Shown here one piece after another: positions 43,018 through 50,965 of a stretch of DNA of 64,000 nt. The notes beneath the pieces were generated by a model that saw only the letters and a program-made list of their open reading frames with translations, was not told the DNA's origin and did not search any database. Numbering within the stretch: the first letter of the stretch is position 1; each line of letters opens with the position of its first letter. Source of the DNA: Alphaproteobacteria bacterium (GTDB lineage: Bacteria; Pseudomonadota; Alphaproteobacteria; JAAEOK01). Made by a program: the position numbers and the translations under genes. The DNA lies in the NCBI GenBank assembly GCA_024244705.1, contig JAAEOK010000080.1:1-64000 (forward strand), in the 5' to 3' direction.

Positions 43018-44578
43018 CGCAGCGGTCGGCGCCGCCGTCGCTATCGTCGCGGCGCTTGCTTGGGCCACGCCGGCCCCGGCCGACGATGGCGCCGCGCTCT
43101 ACGCCGGCCATTGCGCCAGTTGCCACGGCGCCGACCGATTGGGGTCGATCGGCCCCGCGTTATTGCCCGAGAACCTCAAACGCCTGCGCAAGGCCAAGGC
43201 GATCGAGGTCGTCAAGCACGGGCAGGCCGCGACCCAAATGCCGGCCTTTGGCGACACGCTCTCCGGGATCCAGATCGACGACTTGGTCGAGCTGATCTAT
43301 ACGCCGTTGGACGCGGTGCCGACCTGGGGCATGGCGGAAATCGTGGCCAGCCGCGAAATCCACCATCCCCTCGCCGACCTGCCCGCCACGCCGCTCCATG
43401 ACGCCGACCCGCTCAACCTCTTCGTCGTCGTCGAAAGCGGCGATCATCATGTCACCGTGCTCGACGGCGATCGCTTCGAGCCCATCGTGCGCTTTCCCAG
43501 CCGCTTTGCCTTGCACGGCGGCCCCAAATTCTCGCCCGATGGCCGCTACGTCTATTTCGCCTCGCGCGACGGTTGGGTGACCAAGTACGACCTTTATGGG
43601 CTCCGCGTGGTGGCCGAGGTACGGGCCGGGATCAACACACGGAATTTGGCCCTCTCCCATGACGGCAAGGTCGTCGCGGTCGCCAACTATTTGCCGCACA
43701 CGCTGGTCCTGCTCGACGCCGCCGAGCTTGCCCCGCTCGAAGTCGTCGCAGTGACCGACTATCGCGGCGAGACATCCTCCCGTGTCAGCGCCGTCTACCA
43801 GGCGGCGCCACGGAACAGCTTCGTCGTCGCGCTCAAGGATGTGCCCGAATTGTGGGAAGTGTCGTACGCCGCGGATCCGCCGCCGGTTTTCACCGGCCTC
43901 GTCCACAGCTACGAGAAAGGCATGGTCGAGGCCATCGCCGCCCAAACCGGACGATTCCCCGTCCGCCGGATCCAGCTCAGCGAACCCCTCGACGATTTTT
44001 TCTTCGCCCAGAACTACCGCACCCTGGTCGGCTCGGCGCGCGACGGCGGCCGCGGAGTCGTCGTCCATCTCGACGTCGGCCGCGAGATCGCCGAACTGCC
44101 GCTGCCCGGCCTGCCCCATCTCGGCTCGGGCATCAGCTGGAACCGCGATGGGCACCGGGTAATGGCCACCCCCCATCTCAAGGAAGGGCGGGTCAGCTTC
44201 ATCGATATGGCGGACTGGAAAGTGCTCGGCACCGTGGACACCCTCGGCCCCGGATTCTTCATGCGTAGCCACGAGAACACGCCTTACGCCTGGGTCGATG
44301 TCTTTTTCGGACCCAACAAGGACGCCATCCATATCATCGACAAGGAACGCCTCGAAATCGCCGCCACGCTGCGGCCGGAACCGGGCAGCACCGCAGCTCA
44401 TGTCGAGTTTACCCGCGACGGCCGGTACGCGCTGGTCAGCATTTGGGAAATGGACGGCGCGATCGTCGTCTACGACGCGGAAACGCTTCAGGAGGTGAAA
44501 CGCCTACCCATGGTCAAACCGTCGGGAAAGTATAATGTTTTCAACAAGATCACGCTCTCGGAAGGGACCAGCCACTAA
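43001..44578 (+). CDS. nirN: Cytochrome-c-d1 protein NirN (dihydro-haem d1 dehydrogenase)
   Basis: The 525-residue protein resembles NirS: a signal peptide (AAVGAAVAIVAALAWATPAPA), a cytochrome c domain with CASCH at 38-42, and a d1-type propeller (SRFALHGGPKFSPDGRYVYFASRDGWVTKYDL, then VMATPHLKEGRVSFID). NirN introduces the last double bond into d1 haem and can hand the cofactor to NirS. It starts inside the nirJ end and its own end overlaps the chelatase-like gene by 44 bases. Confidence 0.92.
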   Translation: MPRLRNAAVGAAVAIVAALAWATPAPADDGAALYAGHCASCHGADRLGSIGPALLPENLKRLRKAKAIEVVKHGQAATQMPAFGDTLSGIQIDDLVELIYTPLDAVPTWGMAEIVASREIHHPLADLPATPLHDADPLNLFVVVESGDHHVTVLDGDRFEPIVRFPSRFALHGGPKFSPDGRYVYFASRDGWVTKYDLYGLRVVAEVRAGINTRNLALSHDGKVVAVANYLPHTLVLLDAAELAPLEVVAVTDYRGETSSRVSAVYQAAPRNSFVVALKDVPELWEVSYAADPPPVFTGLVHSYEKGMVEAIAAQTGRFPVRRIQLSEPLDDFFFAQNYRTLVGSARDGGRGVVVHLDVGREIAELPLPGLPHLGSGISWNRDGHRVMATPHLKEGRVSFIDMADWKVLGTVDTLGPGFFMRSHENTPYAWVDVFFGPNKDAIHIIDKERLEIAATLRPEPGSTAAHVEFTRDGRYALVSIWEMDGAIVVYDAETLQEVKRLPMVKPSGKYNVFNKITLSEGTSH

Positions 44579-45302
44579 TCCCGAATGGCGCCGGTCGGCG
44601 CTCGTCCTCTGCGCCCACGGCGTTGACGGGCGGGTCGGATCTGCCGCCGCGCACGCGGCGCGGCTTCGCGTCCGCAACCTCTTCGCCTCTGTCGATGCCT
44701 GTTGTCTCATCGGCACGCCGTCGCTGGCCAAGGTCGTCGCGACCGTGGCCGCCCGGCGGATCTATGTAGTGCCGTTTTTGATGAGCGAAGGCTACACGGC
44801 GCGGGTCGTTCTACCGGGGCAGATCGCGGGTCTCGATCTCGGTGGCCGCGACGTTGTCCTGTGCCGCCCGGTGGGTACCAGCGCGAAGCTCGCCCAGGTG
44901 GTCGAGAATCGGGTCCGGGCGGCGTGCCGCGAATCGGGGTGGTCGTTGCGGGACTCGGTGCTGGCGATCGCCGGTCACGGCACGCCGCGGCATCCGGCTT
45001 CCGGCGATACCGCCAATCAGATGGCCAAGCGTTTGCTCCGCCGGGATATTTTCAGGGGCGTGGAGGCCGGCTTTCTGGAGCAGGAGCCGAGCGTGTCCTC
45101 GGTCATCGACCGCCACCGAGAGCAGCGCGTCGTCGCCGTCGGCCTGTTCGCCGACGAAGGCCCGCACGGCCGCGCCGACATGGAACGGCTCCTCGCCCCG
45201 GGCGGAGCGAATGTCATCTATGGCGGCCCGATCGGACCGGCACCGGAAATGGACGCCGTCATTCTGGATCGTGTGCGCCATGGCGAAAGCCCGGAAGCGT
45301 AG
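44535..45302 (+). CDS. CbiX/SirB-type tetrapyrrole chelatase-like protein
   Basis: The 255-residue protein resembles the two-domain CbiX class: ALVLCAHGVDGRVGSAAAHAARLR for the first active-site His, FLMSEGYTARVVLP in the middle, and GHGTPRHPASGDTANQMA for the second domain. It would insert Fe2+ into sirohydrochlorin, made from precorrin-2 of NirE, to give sirohaem, the substrate of NirDLGH. It is the last gene of the nir operon and overlaps nirN. Start choice is uncertain because the first 20 residues are basic and not homologous. Metal specificity cannot be told. Confidence 0.72.
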   Translation: MFSTRSRSRKGPATNPEWRRSALVLCAHGVDGRVGSAAAHAARLRVRNLFASVDACCLIGTPSLAKVVATVAARRIYVVPFLMSEGYTARVVLPGQIAGLDLGGRDVVLCRPVGTSAKLAQVVENRVRAACRESGWSLRDSVLAIAGHGTPRHPASGDTANQMAKRLLRRDIFRGVEAGFLEQEPSVSSVIDRHREQRVVAVGLFADEGPHGRADMERLLAPGGANVIYGGPIGPAPEMDAVILDRVRHGESPEA

Positions 45303-45327
45303 TACCCGTGGCATCGCATCGCCGAAG

Positions 45328-46263
45328 TTACTTAGGCCCGCGCCGGAAGGCGCCCGGCCCTTGTCCGAACTCGGCCTTGAATCGCCTGGTGAAAGACGGC
45401 AGCGACCGGTAGCCGCAGCGCAGGGCGATTTCGTCGATTGGCAGGTTGGTGTCGGACAGCAAGGTGCGCGCGCGCGAAAGCCGCCAGTTCGCGACATATT
45501 TCATTGGGGTGTCGCCGACGAGTTGGGAAAACTTCGCCGCGAATTGGGTTCGTGACATACCGGCCTCGCGGGCGAGAGCGGTCGAGGTCCACGGCGACTC
45601 CGGGTGACGGTGGATGGCGCGCAGCGCTCTCGACAGATTCTTGTCGGCGAGAGCGGGCAGGAAGCGGATCTGGGTGGCGTCGTTCGCCGCGTCGGTCCGC
45701 CGGACGGCTTGCACGAACACGATCTCGAGCAACCGGCAGACAATGGCGTTCATCCCTTGCCCGCCACGGTTGGCCTCACTGTCGAGGAGTGAAATCGCCA
45801 GACGGATTCCCGGGTGAGTATCGAGTTCGGCGTCCTTCAGCACGATCCGGTCGGGCAGGTTGGCGATCAGCGGATGGCGAATGCCCTCATCGAACGAACA
45901 GAATCCACACAACAGATCCAATCGTTCACCGTCGCCGCCATAGCGCAGAAGGCCGGCCGCCTCGAGTGCGCCCGACCGCAAAATCTCCGCGAGTGTCACC
46001 ACCTCGGTGTCCTGCCGGTCGGCGAGGATGTGGGACCTGCCGTTGGGCAGAATCACCAAATCGCCTTCGGCCAAGGAGACACCGGGTCCGGCGCCGCGGT
46101 CACCGAGCCAACACCGCCCATGGCGCACCAAATGAAACCGGACGACACGATTTTCATGTGGAATTTCAATGGCATACGGCGCGGTCAGCGAGGCCGCGAA
46201 ATAGAGCTCGGTGCGCAGCCGCATGGTCTGGAATACGTCGCTGAGAATATCCGGTGGCGACAT
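45328..46263 (-). CDS. AraC-family transcriptional regulator
   Basis: The 311-residue protein has an N-terminal cupin-like ligand domain (LSDVFQTMRLRTELYFAASLTAPYAIEIP) and a C-terminal AraC double helix-turn-helix (STALAREAGMSRTQFAAKFSQLVGDTPMKYVANWRLSRARTLL, then IDEIALRCGYRSLPSFTRRFKAEFGQGPGAFRR). The start at 46263 (MSPPDIL) suits the Cupin_6 type; a longer frame would add an unsupported tail. It is convergent with the nir operon and divergent from a LysE-type exporter, its likely target. Confidence 0.88.
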   Translation of the reverse strand: MSPPDILSDVFQTMRLRTELYFAASLTAPYAIEIPHENRVVRFHLVRHGRCWLGDRGAGPGVSLAEGDLVILPNGRSHILADRQDTEVVTLAEILRSGALEAAGLLRYGGDGERLDLLCGFCSFDEGIRHPLIANLPDRIVLKDAELDTHPGIRLAISLLDSEANRGGQGMNAIVCRLLEIVFVQAVRRTDAANDATQIRFLPALADKNLSRALRAIHRHPESPWTSTALAREAGMSRTQFAAKFSQLVGDTPMKYVANWRLSRARTLLSDTNLPIDEIALRCGYRSLPSFTRRFKAEFGQGPGAFRRGPK

Positions 46264-46363
46264 CCAACTTACCGATCGGGACAGACTGATAAGAAATCGA
46301 GACGAAGCGTCAAATACATCCCGCGCCGGATTTGTCAAATTGCGCCAGGCACGAGGGCGGGAA

Positions 46364-46969
46364 ATGACATTTCAAACACTATTGGCACTGGTCGGTTTCG
46401 CCTTTGTCATGTCGATTACGCCGGGACCCGGGAACTTCCTCCTGTTGGCCTCCGGCGCCAATTTCGGGATTCTGCGCACCGTTCCGCTGATCCTTGGAAT
46501 CAGCTTCGGCTTCCTGTCGATGGTCCTTGCCGTCGGCTTGGGGTTGGGTCAGATCCTACGGCAATACGAGATCGTCTATGCGCTCTTGCGCTTCGTGTGT
46601 CTAGCCTATGTGATCTGGCTGGCGTGGAAGATTGCCCATATCCGTTCCGTCGGGGTCGATGATACGGGGGCCGGTTCCAACCCCATTTCCTTCCTCCAGG
46701 CAGCCGCCTTCCAGTTGGTCAATCCCAAGGCCTGGGCCGTCGCGCTGATCGTTACGGTTTCCTATACGAGCGCCGAAGATTACTACCTCAGCCTGGTCTC
46801 GATGATCGCGGTGTTCGCGATCGTCAACCTTCCAGCGATCTCCGCCTGGGCCATTTTCGGCGTCGGGCTGCGCAGGCTTCTGAGCGACGAACGCCGATTG
46901 CGGGCGTTCAACATCGGCATGGCCAGCCTCCTCGTGGTGTCGATGGTTCCGGTGGTCTTGGGCGCGTAG
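46364..46969 (+). CDS. LysE/RhtB-family exporter
   Basis: The 201-residue membrane protein has six predicted helices and the LysE signature SITPGPGNFLLLASGANFGILRTVPLILGISFGF near the start, and FQLVNPKAWAVALIV in the middle. It is an amino-acid or small-metabolite exporter. The start at 46364 (MTFQTLL) follows GGGCGGG. It is divergent from the AraC regulator, which probably controls it. Confidence 0.88.
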   Translation: MTFQTLLALVGFAFVMSITPGPGNFLLLASGANFGILRTVPLILGISFGFLSMVLAVGLGLGQILRQYEIVYALLRFVCLAYVIWLAWKIAHIRSVGVDDTGAGSNPISFLQAAAFQLVNPKAWAVALIVTVSYTSAEDYYLSLVSMIAVFAIVNLPAISAWAIFGVGLRRLLSDERRLRAFNIGMASLLVVSMVPVVLGA

Positions 46970-47040
46970 GGGCCGTTGGGGGTTGCCCCCGGACTTGGAA
47001 CGCCAACGGCCTCGGTCTGCGCAACCCCCCACGGGGCCCC
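46969..47040. terminator. Bidirectional hairpin between the LysE and VOC genes
   Basis: GGGGCC (46969-46974) pairs with GGCCCC (47035-47040), and GGGGGTTGC (46978-46986) pairs with GCAACCCCC (47021-47029). The hairpin fills the gap between two convergent genes and probably ends transcription from both. No long U-tract follows. Confidence 0.55.
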
Positions 47041-47048
47041 AACGTCGT

Positions 47049-47408
47049 TTAGCTCTCGGTCCACACCGCGAGCTCGTAGCCGTCGGGGTCGGTGAAATGG
47101 AAGCGGCGGCCGCCGGGAAACTCGAAGATCGGCTTGACGATCTCGCCGCCGGCGGCTTCGACACGGCCCGCGAGTTCGGCCAAATCGGAGCCGTAGAGAA
47201 CCACCAACGGCCCGCCGAGCGTCACCGGGCCGCTGGCGTCGAACCCGCCCTTCATGTGGCCGTCCGAAAATTCGCAATAGGTCGGGCCATAGTCGGTGAA
47301 GGTCCAGCCGAATGCCGAGCCGTAGAAGTCTTTCGATCGCGCGATATCCGCGACATTGAGCTCGATGTAGTCGATACAGCGATCGTGATGCGTGTCTTGA
47401 GCGGTCAT
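47049..47408 (-). CDS. VOC-family glyoxalase-like protein
   Basis: The 119-residue protein is a single VOC domain: RCIDYIELNVADIARSKDFYGSAFGWTFTDYG, then GGPLVVLYGSDLAELAGRVEAAGGEIVKPIFEFPGGRRFHFTDPDGYELAVW. The last segment is the typical metal-binding end (H, E). The start at 47408 (MTAQDTHH) is chosen by family length. The substrate is unknown. Confidence 0.8.
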   Translation of the reverse strand: MTAQDTHHDRCIDYIELNVADIARSKDFYGSAFGWTFTDYGPTYCEFSDGHMKGGFDASGPVTLGGPLVVLYGSDLAELAGRVEAAGGEIVKPIFEFPGGRRFHFTDPDGYELAVWTES

Positions 47409-47520
47409 GGGCGTTCCTTGTTCGAATGTAGGGCGGCAACCTATCTGGTTACGCCAGGTTTCGTGGCAGTGACACAAGGTAGTCGCCGCCTGTCGCTTTT
47501 GAAGACCTCTTGTCGGCGCG

Positions 47521-48603
47521 TTATCGGCCGGCCGGTTGGCCGTACTTGGTCTTGGGCCGGTCGCGCCACAGCATTTCCGCTTTCGCCAGCGCCGACTGCT
47601 GATCGCACGCTGGATCGAGCAAACGGAGCGCGATTGCCGCGGTGCCGATGATGGCCGCCTCGGGCCCCGCGCTGTGCCGGGTGCCGCGCCACAGCTCGAC
47701 GACGGCGCCGGGGTCCAAATCCTCGTCGCGCCAGCGATGGGGCCGATCCGCGGTCATCGCCGGCCATTCCTCCTCGCCCAGGATGTCGCCGTCGACCCGT
47801 CCGACGCGGCAGGTCTTCTCCGGGTTGCGTTGCGCTTCGCCGCCGCCGCCCTTGAAGATCGCCGCCCGCGGCTGGCCGAGCAGCCGCACGGTGTCCTGGT
47901 GGGTCGGGATATAGGTGGGATGGAAGACGCCCTGGATCTGGGCTGCCGCGGCCAGCGGATTGAGGTCGCGGGCAAAGGTGTTGGCGGGCGAGCGCACGCC
48001 GAGCACCGGGCGCAACGTAAACAGGCCGGCCAGCGGCGGATGAAGGTGCTCGATCGGAAGATAGGCGAAGCAATCCCGGTCGAGGGCTCGGGCGGCATCG
48101 GTCAGGTTCGCCGACGGCGCGATACCGAGCGCCGACAAGACCGCCGGTGTGGTCGCCGTGCCGACGCTCGCGATCCCGTGCATGGCGACGCGGACGCCAG
48201 ATTCGGCGAGCAGCAAAGCCGCCAGCACGAAATAGGGGAGCTGTTTGTGGCGGTCGGCATAGGACGGCCAATCGAGGTCGGCGGTAAGGCCGGCCCGGTC
48301 GGGCAGCGTGCTGCGGGCGGCGCGGACGAACCCGGCGAGTTCGGCAGGGGTTTCGGCGCGGAACCGCAACAGCAGGAATAGGGCACCGATTTGCGCCGGC
48401 TCGACGGCACCGGCGAGTATCAGCGCCATGGCCTGCTCGGCCTCGTCTTCGGTCAGCGGCCGCGAGAGCTTCGGCCCGCGACCGATCGTGCGCAGGAAAC
48501 CCGCGAAGGGGTGATCGGTGGTTGCGGTAGCCTCGGTGGTAATGACCGCATTTTCATTCGCTATCGCCGCAATGCCGCCCTTGGTCATGCCCGTTTTGTC
48601 CAT
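47521..48603 (-). CDS. TrpD2/YbiB-like phosphoribosyltransferase family protein
   Basis: The 360-residue protein shows the anthranilate-phosphoribosyltransferase architecture: an N-terminal helical part (LTEDEAEQAMALILAGAVEPAQIGALFLLLRFRAETPAELAGFVRAAR), and a C-terminal glycosyltransferase part with VAMHGIASVGTAT and FKGGGGEAQRNPEKTC. It is of the YbiB/TrpD2 class, often named glycosyl transferase and not involved in tryptophan synthesis; related proteins bind nucleic acid. Two FNR-type boxes lie upstream in the divergent region with cytochrome c. Confidence 0.75.
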   Translation of the reverse strand: MDKTGMTKGGIAAIANENAVITTEATATTDHPFAGFLRTIGRGPKLSRPLTEDEAEQAMALILAGAVEPAQIGALFLLLRFRAETPAELAGFVRAARSTLPDRAGLTADLDWPSYADRHKQLPYFVLAALLLAESGVRVAMHGIASVGTATTPAVLSALGIAPSANLTDAARALDRDCFAYLPIEHLHPPLAGLFTLRPVLGVRSPANTFARDLNPLAAAAQIQGVFHPTYIPTHQDTVRLLGQPRAAIFKGGGGEAQRNPEKTCRVGRVDGDILGEEEWPAMTADRPHRWRDEDLDPGAVVELWRGTRHSAGPEAAIIGTAAIALRLLDPACDQQSALAKAEMLWRDRPKTKYGQPAGR

Positions 48604-48653
48604 TGACGCTTACATTACACGGGAATGTCAGCATTGAACCGGAAATCCGGGCA

Positions 48654-48667
48654 TTGATGGCCGTCAA
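48654..48667. promoter_or_regulatory. FNR/NNR-type box 1 upstream of cytochrome c
   Basis: TTGATGGCCGTCAA fits TTGAY-N4-RTCAA. Its centre (48660.5) is 22 bases, two helical turns, from the second box. It could act on the leftward TrpD2-like gene or add to activation of cytochrome c. Confidence 0.65.
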
Positions 48668-48675
48668 TTGACAGC

Positions 48676-48689
48676 TTGATCCATGTCAA
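48676..48689 (+). promoter_or_regulatory. FNR/NNR-type box 2 upstream of cytochrome c
   Basis: TTGATCCATGTCAA fits TTGAY-N4-RTCAA. Its centre (48682.5) is 41.5 bases from a start at about 48724, which is where GATAAT (48711-48716) would place it. This is a textbook class II site for FNR/NNR activation. Confidence 0.78.
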
Positions 48690-48710
48690 GGCAAGGCGCT
48701 AGGGTCGCAG

Positions 48711-48716
48711 GATAAT
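48711..48716 (+). promoter_or_regulatory. Predicted -10 element of the cytochrome c promoter
   Basis: GATAAT differs by one base from TATAAT, lies 22 bases after the box at 48676-48689 and 50 bases before the cytochrome c start codon. Confidence 0.55.
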
Positions 48717-48766
48717 CGATGCCGCACCGAAGGCCGCCATAACGGCGCCGAACAGGGAGTCCCATA

Positions 48767-49153
48767 ATGCGATTTAGAAATCTCGTATCTTTGGCCATCG
48801 CCGCCGCTTTCACCGTCACCGCTGGCCAGGCGCTGGCCGAAGGCGATGCGGTAAAGGGCAAGAAGGTCTTCAACAAGTGCAAGACGTGCCACGGCTTCGA
48901 CCCGACGAAAAAGAAGCTGGGTCCCCATATGCAGGGCATCATCGACCGCACCGCGGGCACGGTCGAGGGCTTCAAGTATTCGGATGCGATGAAGGATTCC
49001 GGGATCGTCTGGACCGAAGAGACAATCGACGCCTACATCGCCGACCCCAAGGACTATGTTCCCGGCAACAAGATGGCGCTGGCTAAGATCAAGAAGCCAG
49101 AGGACCGCGCCAACGTCATCGCCTATATCATCGAGCAGCAGACCGCCGAATAA
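48767..49153 (+). CDS. Periplasmic class I cytochrome c
   Basis: The 128-residue protein has a signal peptide (MRFRNLVSLAIAAAFTVTAG, cleavage near ALA-EG) and a class I haem site CKTCH at 38-42. A GFKYSDAMKDSGIVWTEETIDAYIADPKDYVPGNKM region, with the Met ligand at about 104, matches cytochrome c2/c550 proteins. Behind two FNR-type boxes, it is a likely electron donor to NirS and to the CuA enzyme at 26801-29039. GGGAG precedes the start. Confidence 0.9.
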   Translation: MRFRNLVSLAIAAAFTVTAGQALAEGDAVKGKKVFNKCKTCHGFDPTKKKLGPHMQGIIDRTAGTVEGFKYSDAMKDSGIVWTEETIDAYIADPKDYVPGNKMALAKIKKPEDRANVIAYIIEQQTAE

Positions 49154-49192
49154 GGGGCTGCCCCGCGCGGACGCGCATATTGCGCGACGCGC

Positions 49193-49591
49193 CTAGAACG
49201 GCACCACGGCGGTCGCCTCGAGCTCGATGAGGCCGGGACTGTCGAGCAGATCGGCAACGAAGATCATGCTCATCGCCGGATAGTGCCGGCCCATATGCTT
49301 GGCCCAAATGGGGCCGAGTTCGGGTCGGGCGGCGAGGTAGGCCGGCTTGTCGATGCAGAACGCAGTCATGCGGCAGATATGTTCGGGTCCGCCGCCGGCC
49401 TCCCGCAGGATGGTCAGCACATTGGCGAGCGCCTGGTCGAATTGCGGCGCCAGCGCCTGGCTTTCGAATATCTGATCGGCGTTCCAGCCGACTTGGCCGG
49501 CGATGAAGACCATGCGTCCGGCCGGCGCGGCAATCCCGTTGGCATAGCCGATCGGTGCCTTCCAGCCTTCGGGCATCAGCACATCCATCAC
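49193..49591 (-). CDS. RidA/YjgF/UK114-family protein
   Basis: The 132-residue protein has the RidA fold: APIGYANGIAAPAGRMVFIAGQVGWNADQIFE, RMTAFCIDKPAYLAA, and the C-terminal motif YPAMSMIFVADLLDSPGLIELEATAVV. The usual active-site Arg of canonical RidA (CxRxxVxL) is not evident in RMTAFC, so it is probably not a standard enamine deaminase. It is the last gene of the korA-korB-ferritin-like-ridA run and lies 9 bases after the ferritin-like gene. Confidence 0.85.
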   Translation of the reverse strand: MMDVLMPEGWKAPIGYANGIAAPAGRMVFIAGQVGWNADQIFESQALAPQFDQALANVLTILREAGGGPEHICRMTAFCIDKPAYLAARPELGPIWAKHMGRHYPAMSMIFVADLLDSPGLIELEATAVVPF

Positions 49592-49600
49592 GTTTCCCTC

Positions 49601-50131
49601 CTATTCCTGCAGCACCGGGGGGTCCATATCCTCGTCCCAGTCGGAATCAGGCTCCGGGTGCCGGGCCAGAAGCTCGCGAACGAGATTGACATGGGCGCGC
49701 TCCTCTTCGGCGAATTCCGCGGCCAGGTTCTTGACGTCCTCGTTGTCGGCGGTTTCGACCAGCCGCTCGAAGAACCGGGCGGCGCGCTCCTCGGCGGCGA
49801 GCGCCATGCGGAGCGCGTGATGGGGCGTCATCAGATAATGAAGCGACGTCATGTCGATCGATTCGGGGCTGTCGGCGTCGTCCCATCGATAGTCCCAGGG
49901 CGCGATCTCCGGCAGGTCGAGGCCCGCTGCCCGCTGTTCGATCTGGCGCGCGTGCCGTCCCTCGATTTCCGAAAGCTTGCGGAACAAAGTGGCCAATTGG
50001 GGATTGTTGTGGACCTCCATCTGGTCGGCGAGGAGGGCGTATCTTTCCTCGGCCTCGACCTCGATCGCCAGCGCATGGGCGAGCAGTTCCGGCAGGGTTG
50101 CGATGCCGGTCGCCGTTGCGGTCGCGTTCAC
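49601..50131 (-). CDS. Ferritin-like/rubrerythrin-like di-iron protein
   Basis: The 176-residue protein has a ferritin-like four-helix part: LLAHALAIEVEAEERYALLADQMEVH with E-x6-Y, KLSEIEGRHARQI (E-x2-H), MALAAEERAARFFERLVETA and LAAEFAEEERAHVNLV (E-x2-H). These give two E and two E-x2-H sites for a di-iron centre. The C-terminal rubredoxin domain of true rubrerythrin is absent. It overlaps korB (ATGA). A role in protecting the oxygen-sensitive benzoyl-CoA pathway from peroxide or oxygen is inferred from its position. Confidence 0.8.
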   Translation of the reverse strand: MNATATATGIATLPELLAHALAIEVEAEERYALLADQMEVHNNPQLATLFRKLSEIEGRHARQIEQRAAGLDLPEIAPWDYRWDDADSPESIDMTSLHYLMTPHHALRMALAAEERAARFFERLVETADNEDVKNLAAEFAEEERAHVNLVRELLARHPEPDSDWDEDMDPPVLQE

Positions 50132-50964
50132 AGCGCGAACTCCCGCTCGAGCGCGTCCGTGTCGACCGGTTGCCGGGTCGTCTCGGCGGTATAGGGCCGG
50201 CGATTGCCGCGATAGAGGATGCCGACATTATAGCCGTCATCGGTCATGATTCGCCGCGCCGCCCGCGCCGGGTCGTCGGTCGGTTCGACCACCGCCGGAT
50301 GAACCTGGTCCTTCCACTCCCGTTCATCGGGACGGAAGGTCACGCACGGGCTGAGCACCTGGAGAAAGGAAAAGCCCGGATGCCGTATCGCCTCGGCCAG
50401 CAGATAGGACGTCGTGTTGGGGTCGCCGGAGAATCCGCGGGCGACGAAATTGGCGCCGGAGGCGAGGGCGATGACCAGGGGGTGGAAGGGGCTCAGCCCG
50501 GACCCGCCGGGCGTGAAGGCGCTGTCCCAGTCGGGTTCGGTGGTTGGCGAGGGCTGGCCCTTGGTCATGCCGTAGACGCGGTTGTCCATGACCAGATAGG
50601 TGATGTCGATGTTGCGGCGGCAGGCGTGGAGGAAATGATTGCCGCCGATCGAAAAGCCGTCGCCATCGCCGCCGGCGACCAGCACGGTCAGGTCCGGCCG
50701 CGCGACCTTGAGGCCGGTGGCCAGCGCCAGCGAGCGGCCGTGAACACCATGGAAGCCGTAGCAGTTGGTATAGGCCGGGATTCGCGAAGAGCAACCGATG
50801 CCGGAGATGACCGCGACGTTTTCCGGCGCCAGGCCAAGGGTGGCGAAGGTCTTGGTCACCGACAACAGGACGTGGTAGTCGCCGCAGCCGGGGCACCAAA
50901 CCGGTTTGAGCGCCGATTTATAGTCGCTCGATTTCGGCTTCGTAGCCGGTGACGGGACTGCCAT
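50128..50964 (-). CDS. korB: 2-oxoglutarate:ferredoxin oxidoreductase, beta subunit
   Basis: The 278-residue ThDP subunit begins with a cluster motif WCPGCGDY (C24, C27), has a third Cys in GIGCSSR and the ThDP/Mg region VAGGDGDGFSIGGNHFLHACRRNIDITYLVMDNRVYGMTKGQ. It joins KorA to oxidise 2-oxoglutarate to succinyl-CoA, reducing ferredoxin. In Thauera this enzyme re-reduces the ferredoxin that feeds benzoyl-CoA reductase; the divergent bcr genes here support the same role. The 2-oxoacid specificity is inferred. Confidence 0.9.
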   Translation of the reverse strand: MAVPSPATKPKSSDYKSALKPVWCPGCGDYHVLLSVTKTFATLGLAPENVAVISGIGCSSRIPAYTNCYGFHGVHGRSLALATGLKVARPDLTVLVAGGDGDGFSIGGNHFLHACRRNIDITYLVMDNRVYGMTKGQPSPTTEPDWDSAFTPGGSGLSPFHPLVIALASGANFVARGFSGDPNTTSYLLAEAIRHPGFSFLQVLSPCVTFRPDEREWKDQVHPAVVEPTDDPARAARRIMTDDGYNVGILYRGNRRPYTAETTRQPVDTDALEREFAL

Positions 50965-50965
50965 G

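Noticed and set aside
43160-44401. A long minus-strand frame opposite nirN
   Set aside because: Antisense shadow without any domain; nirN is well supported.
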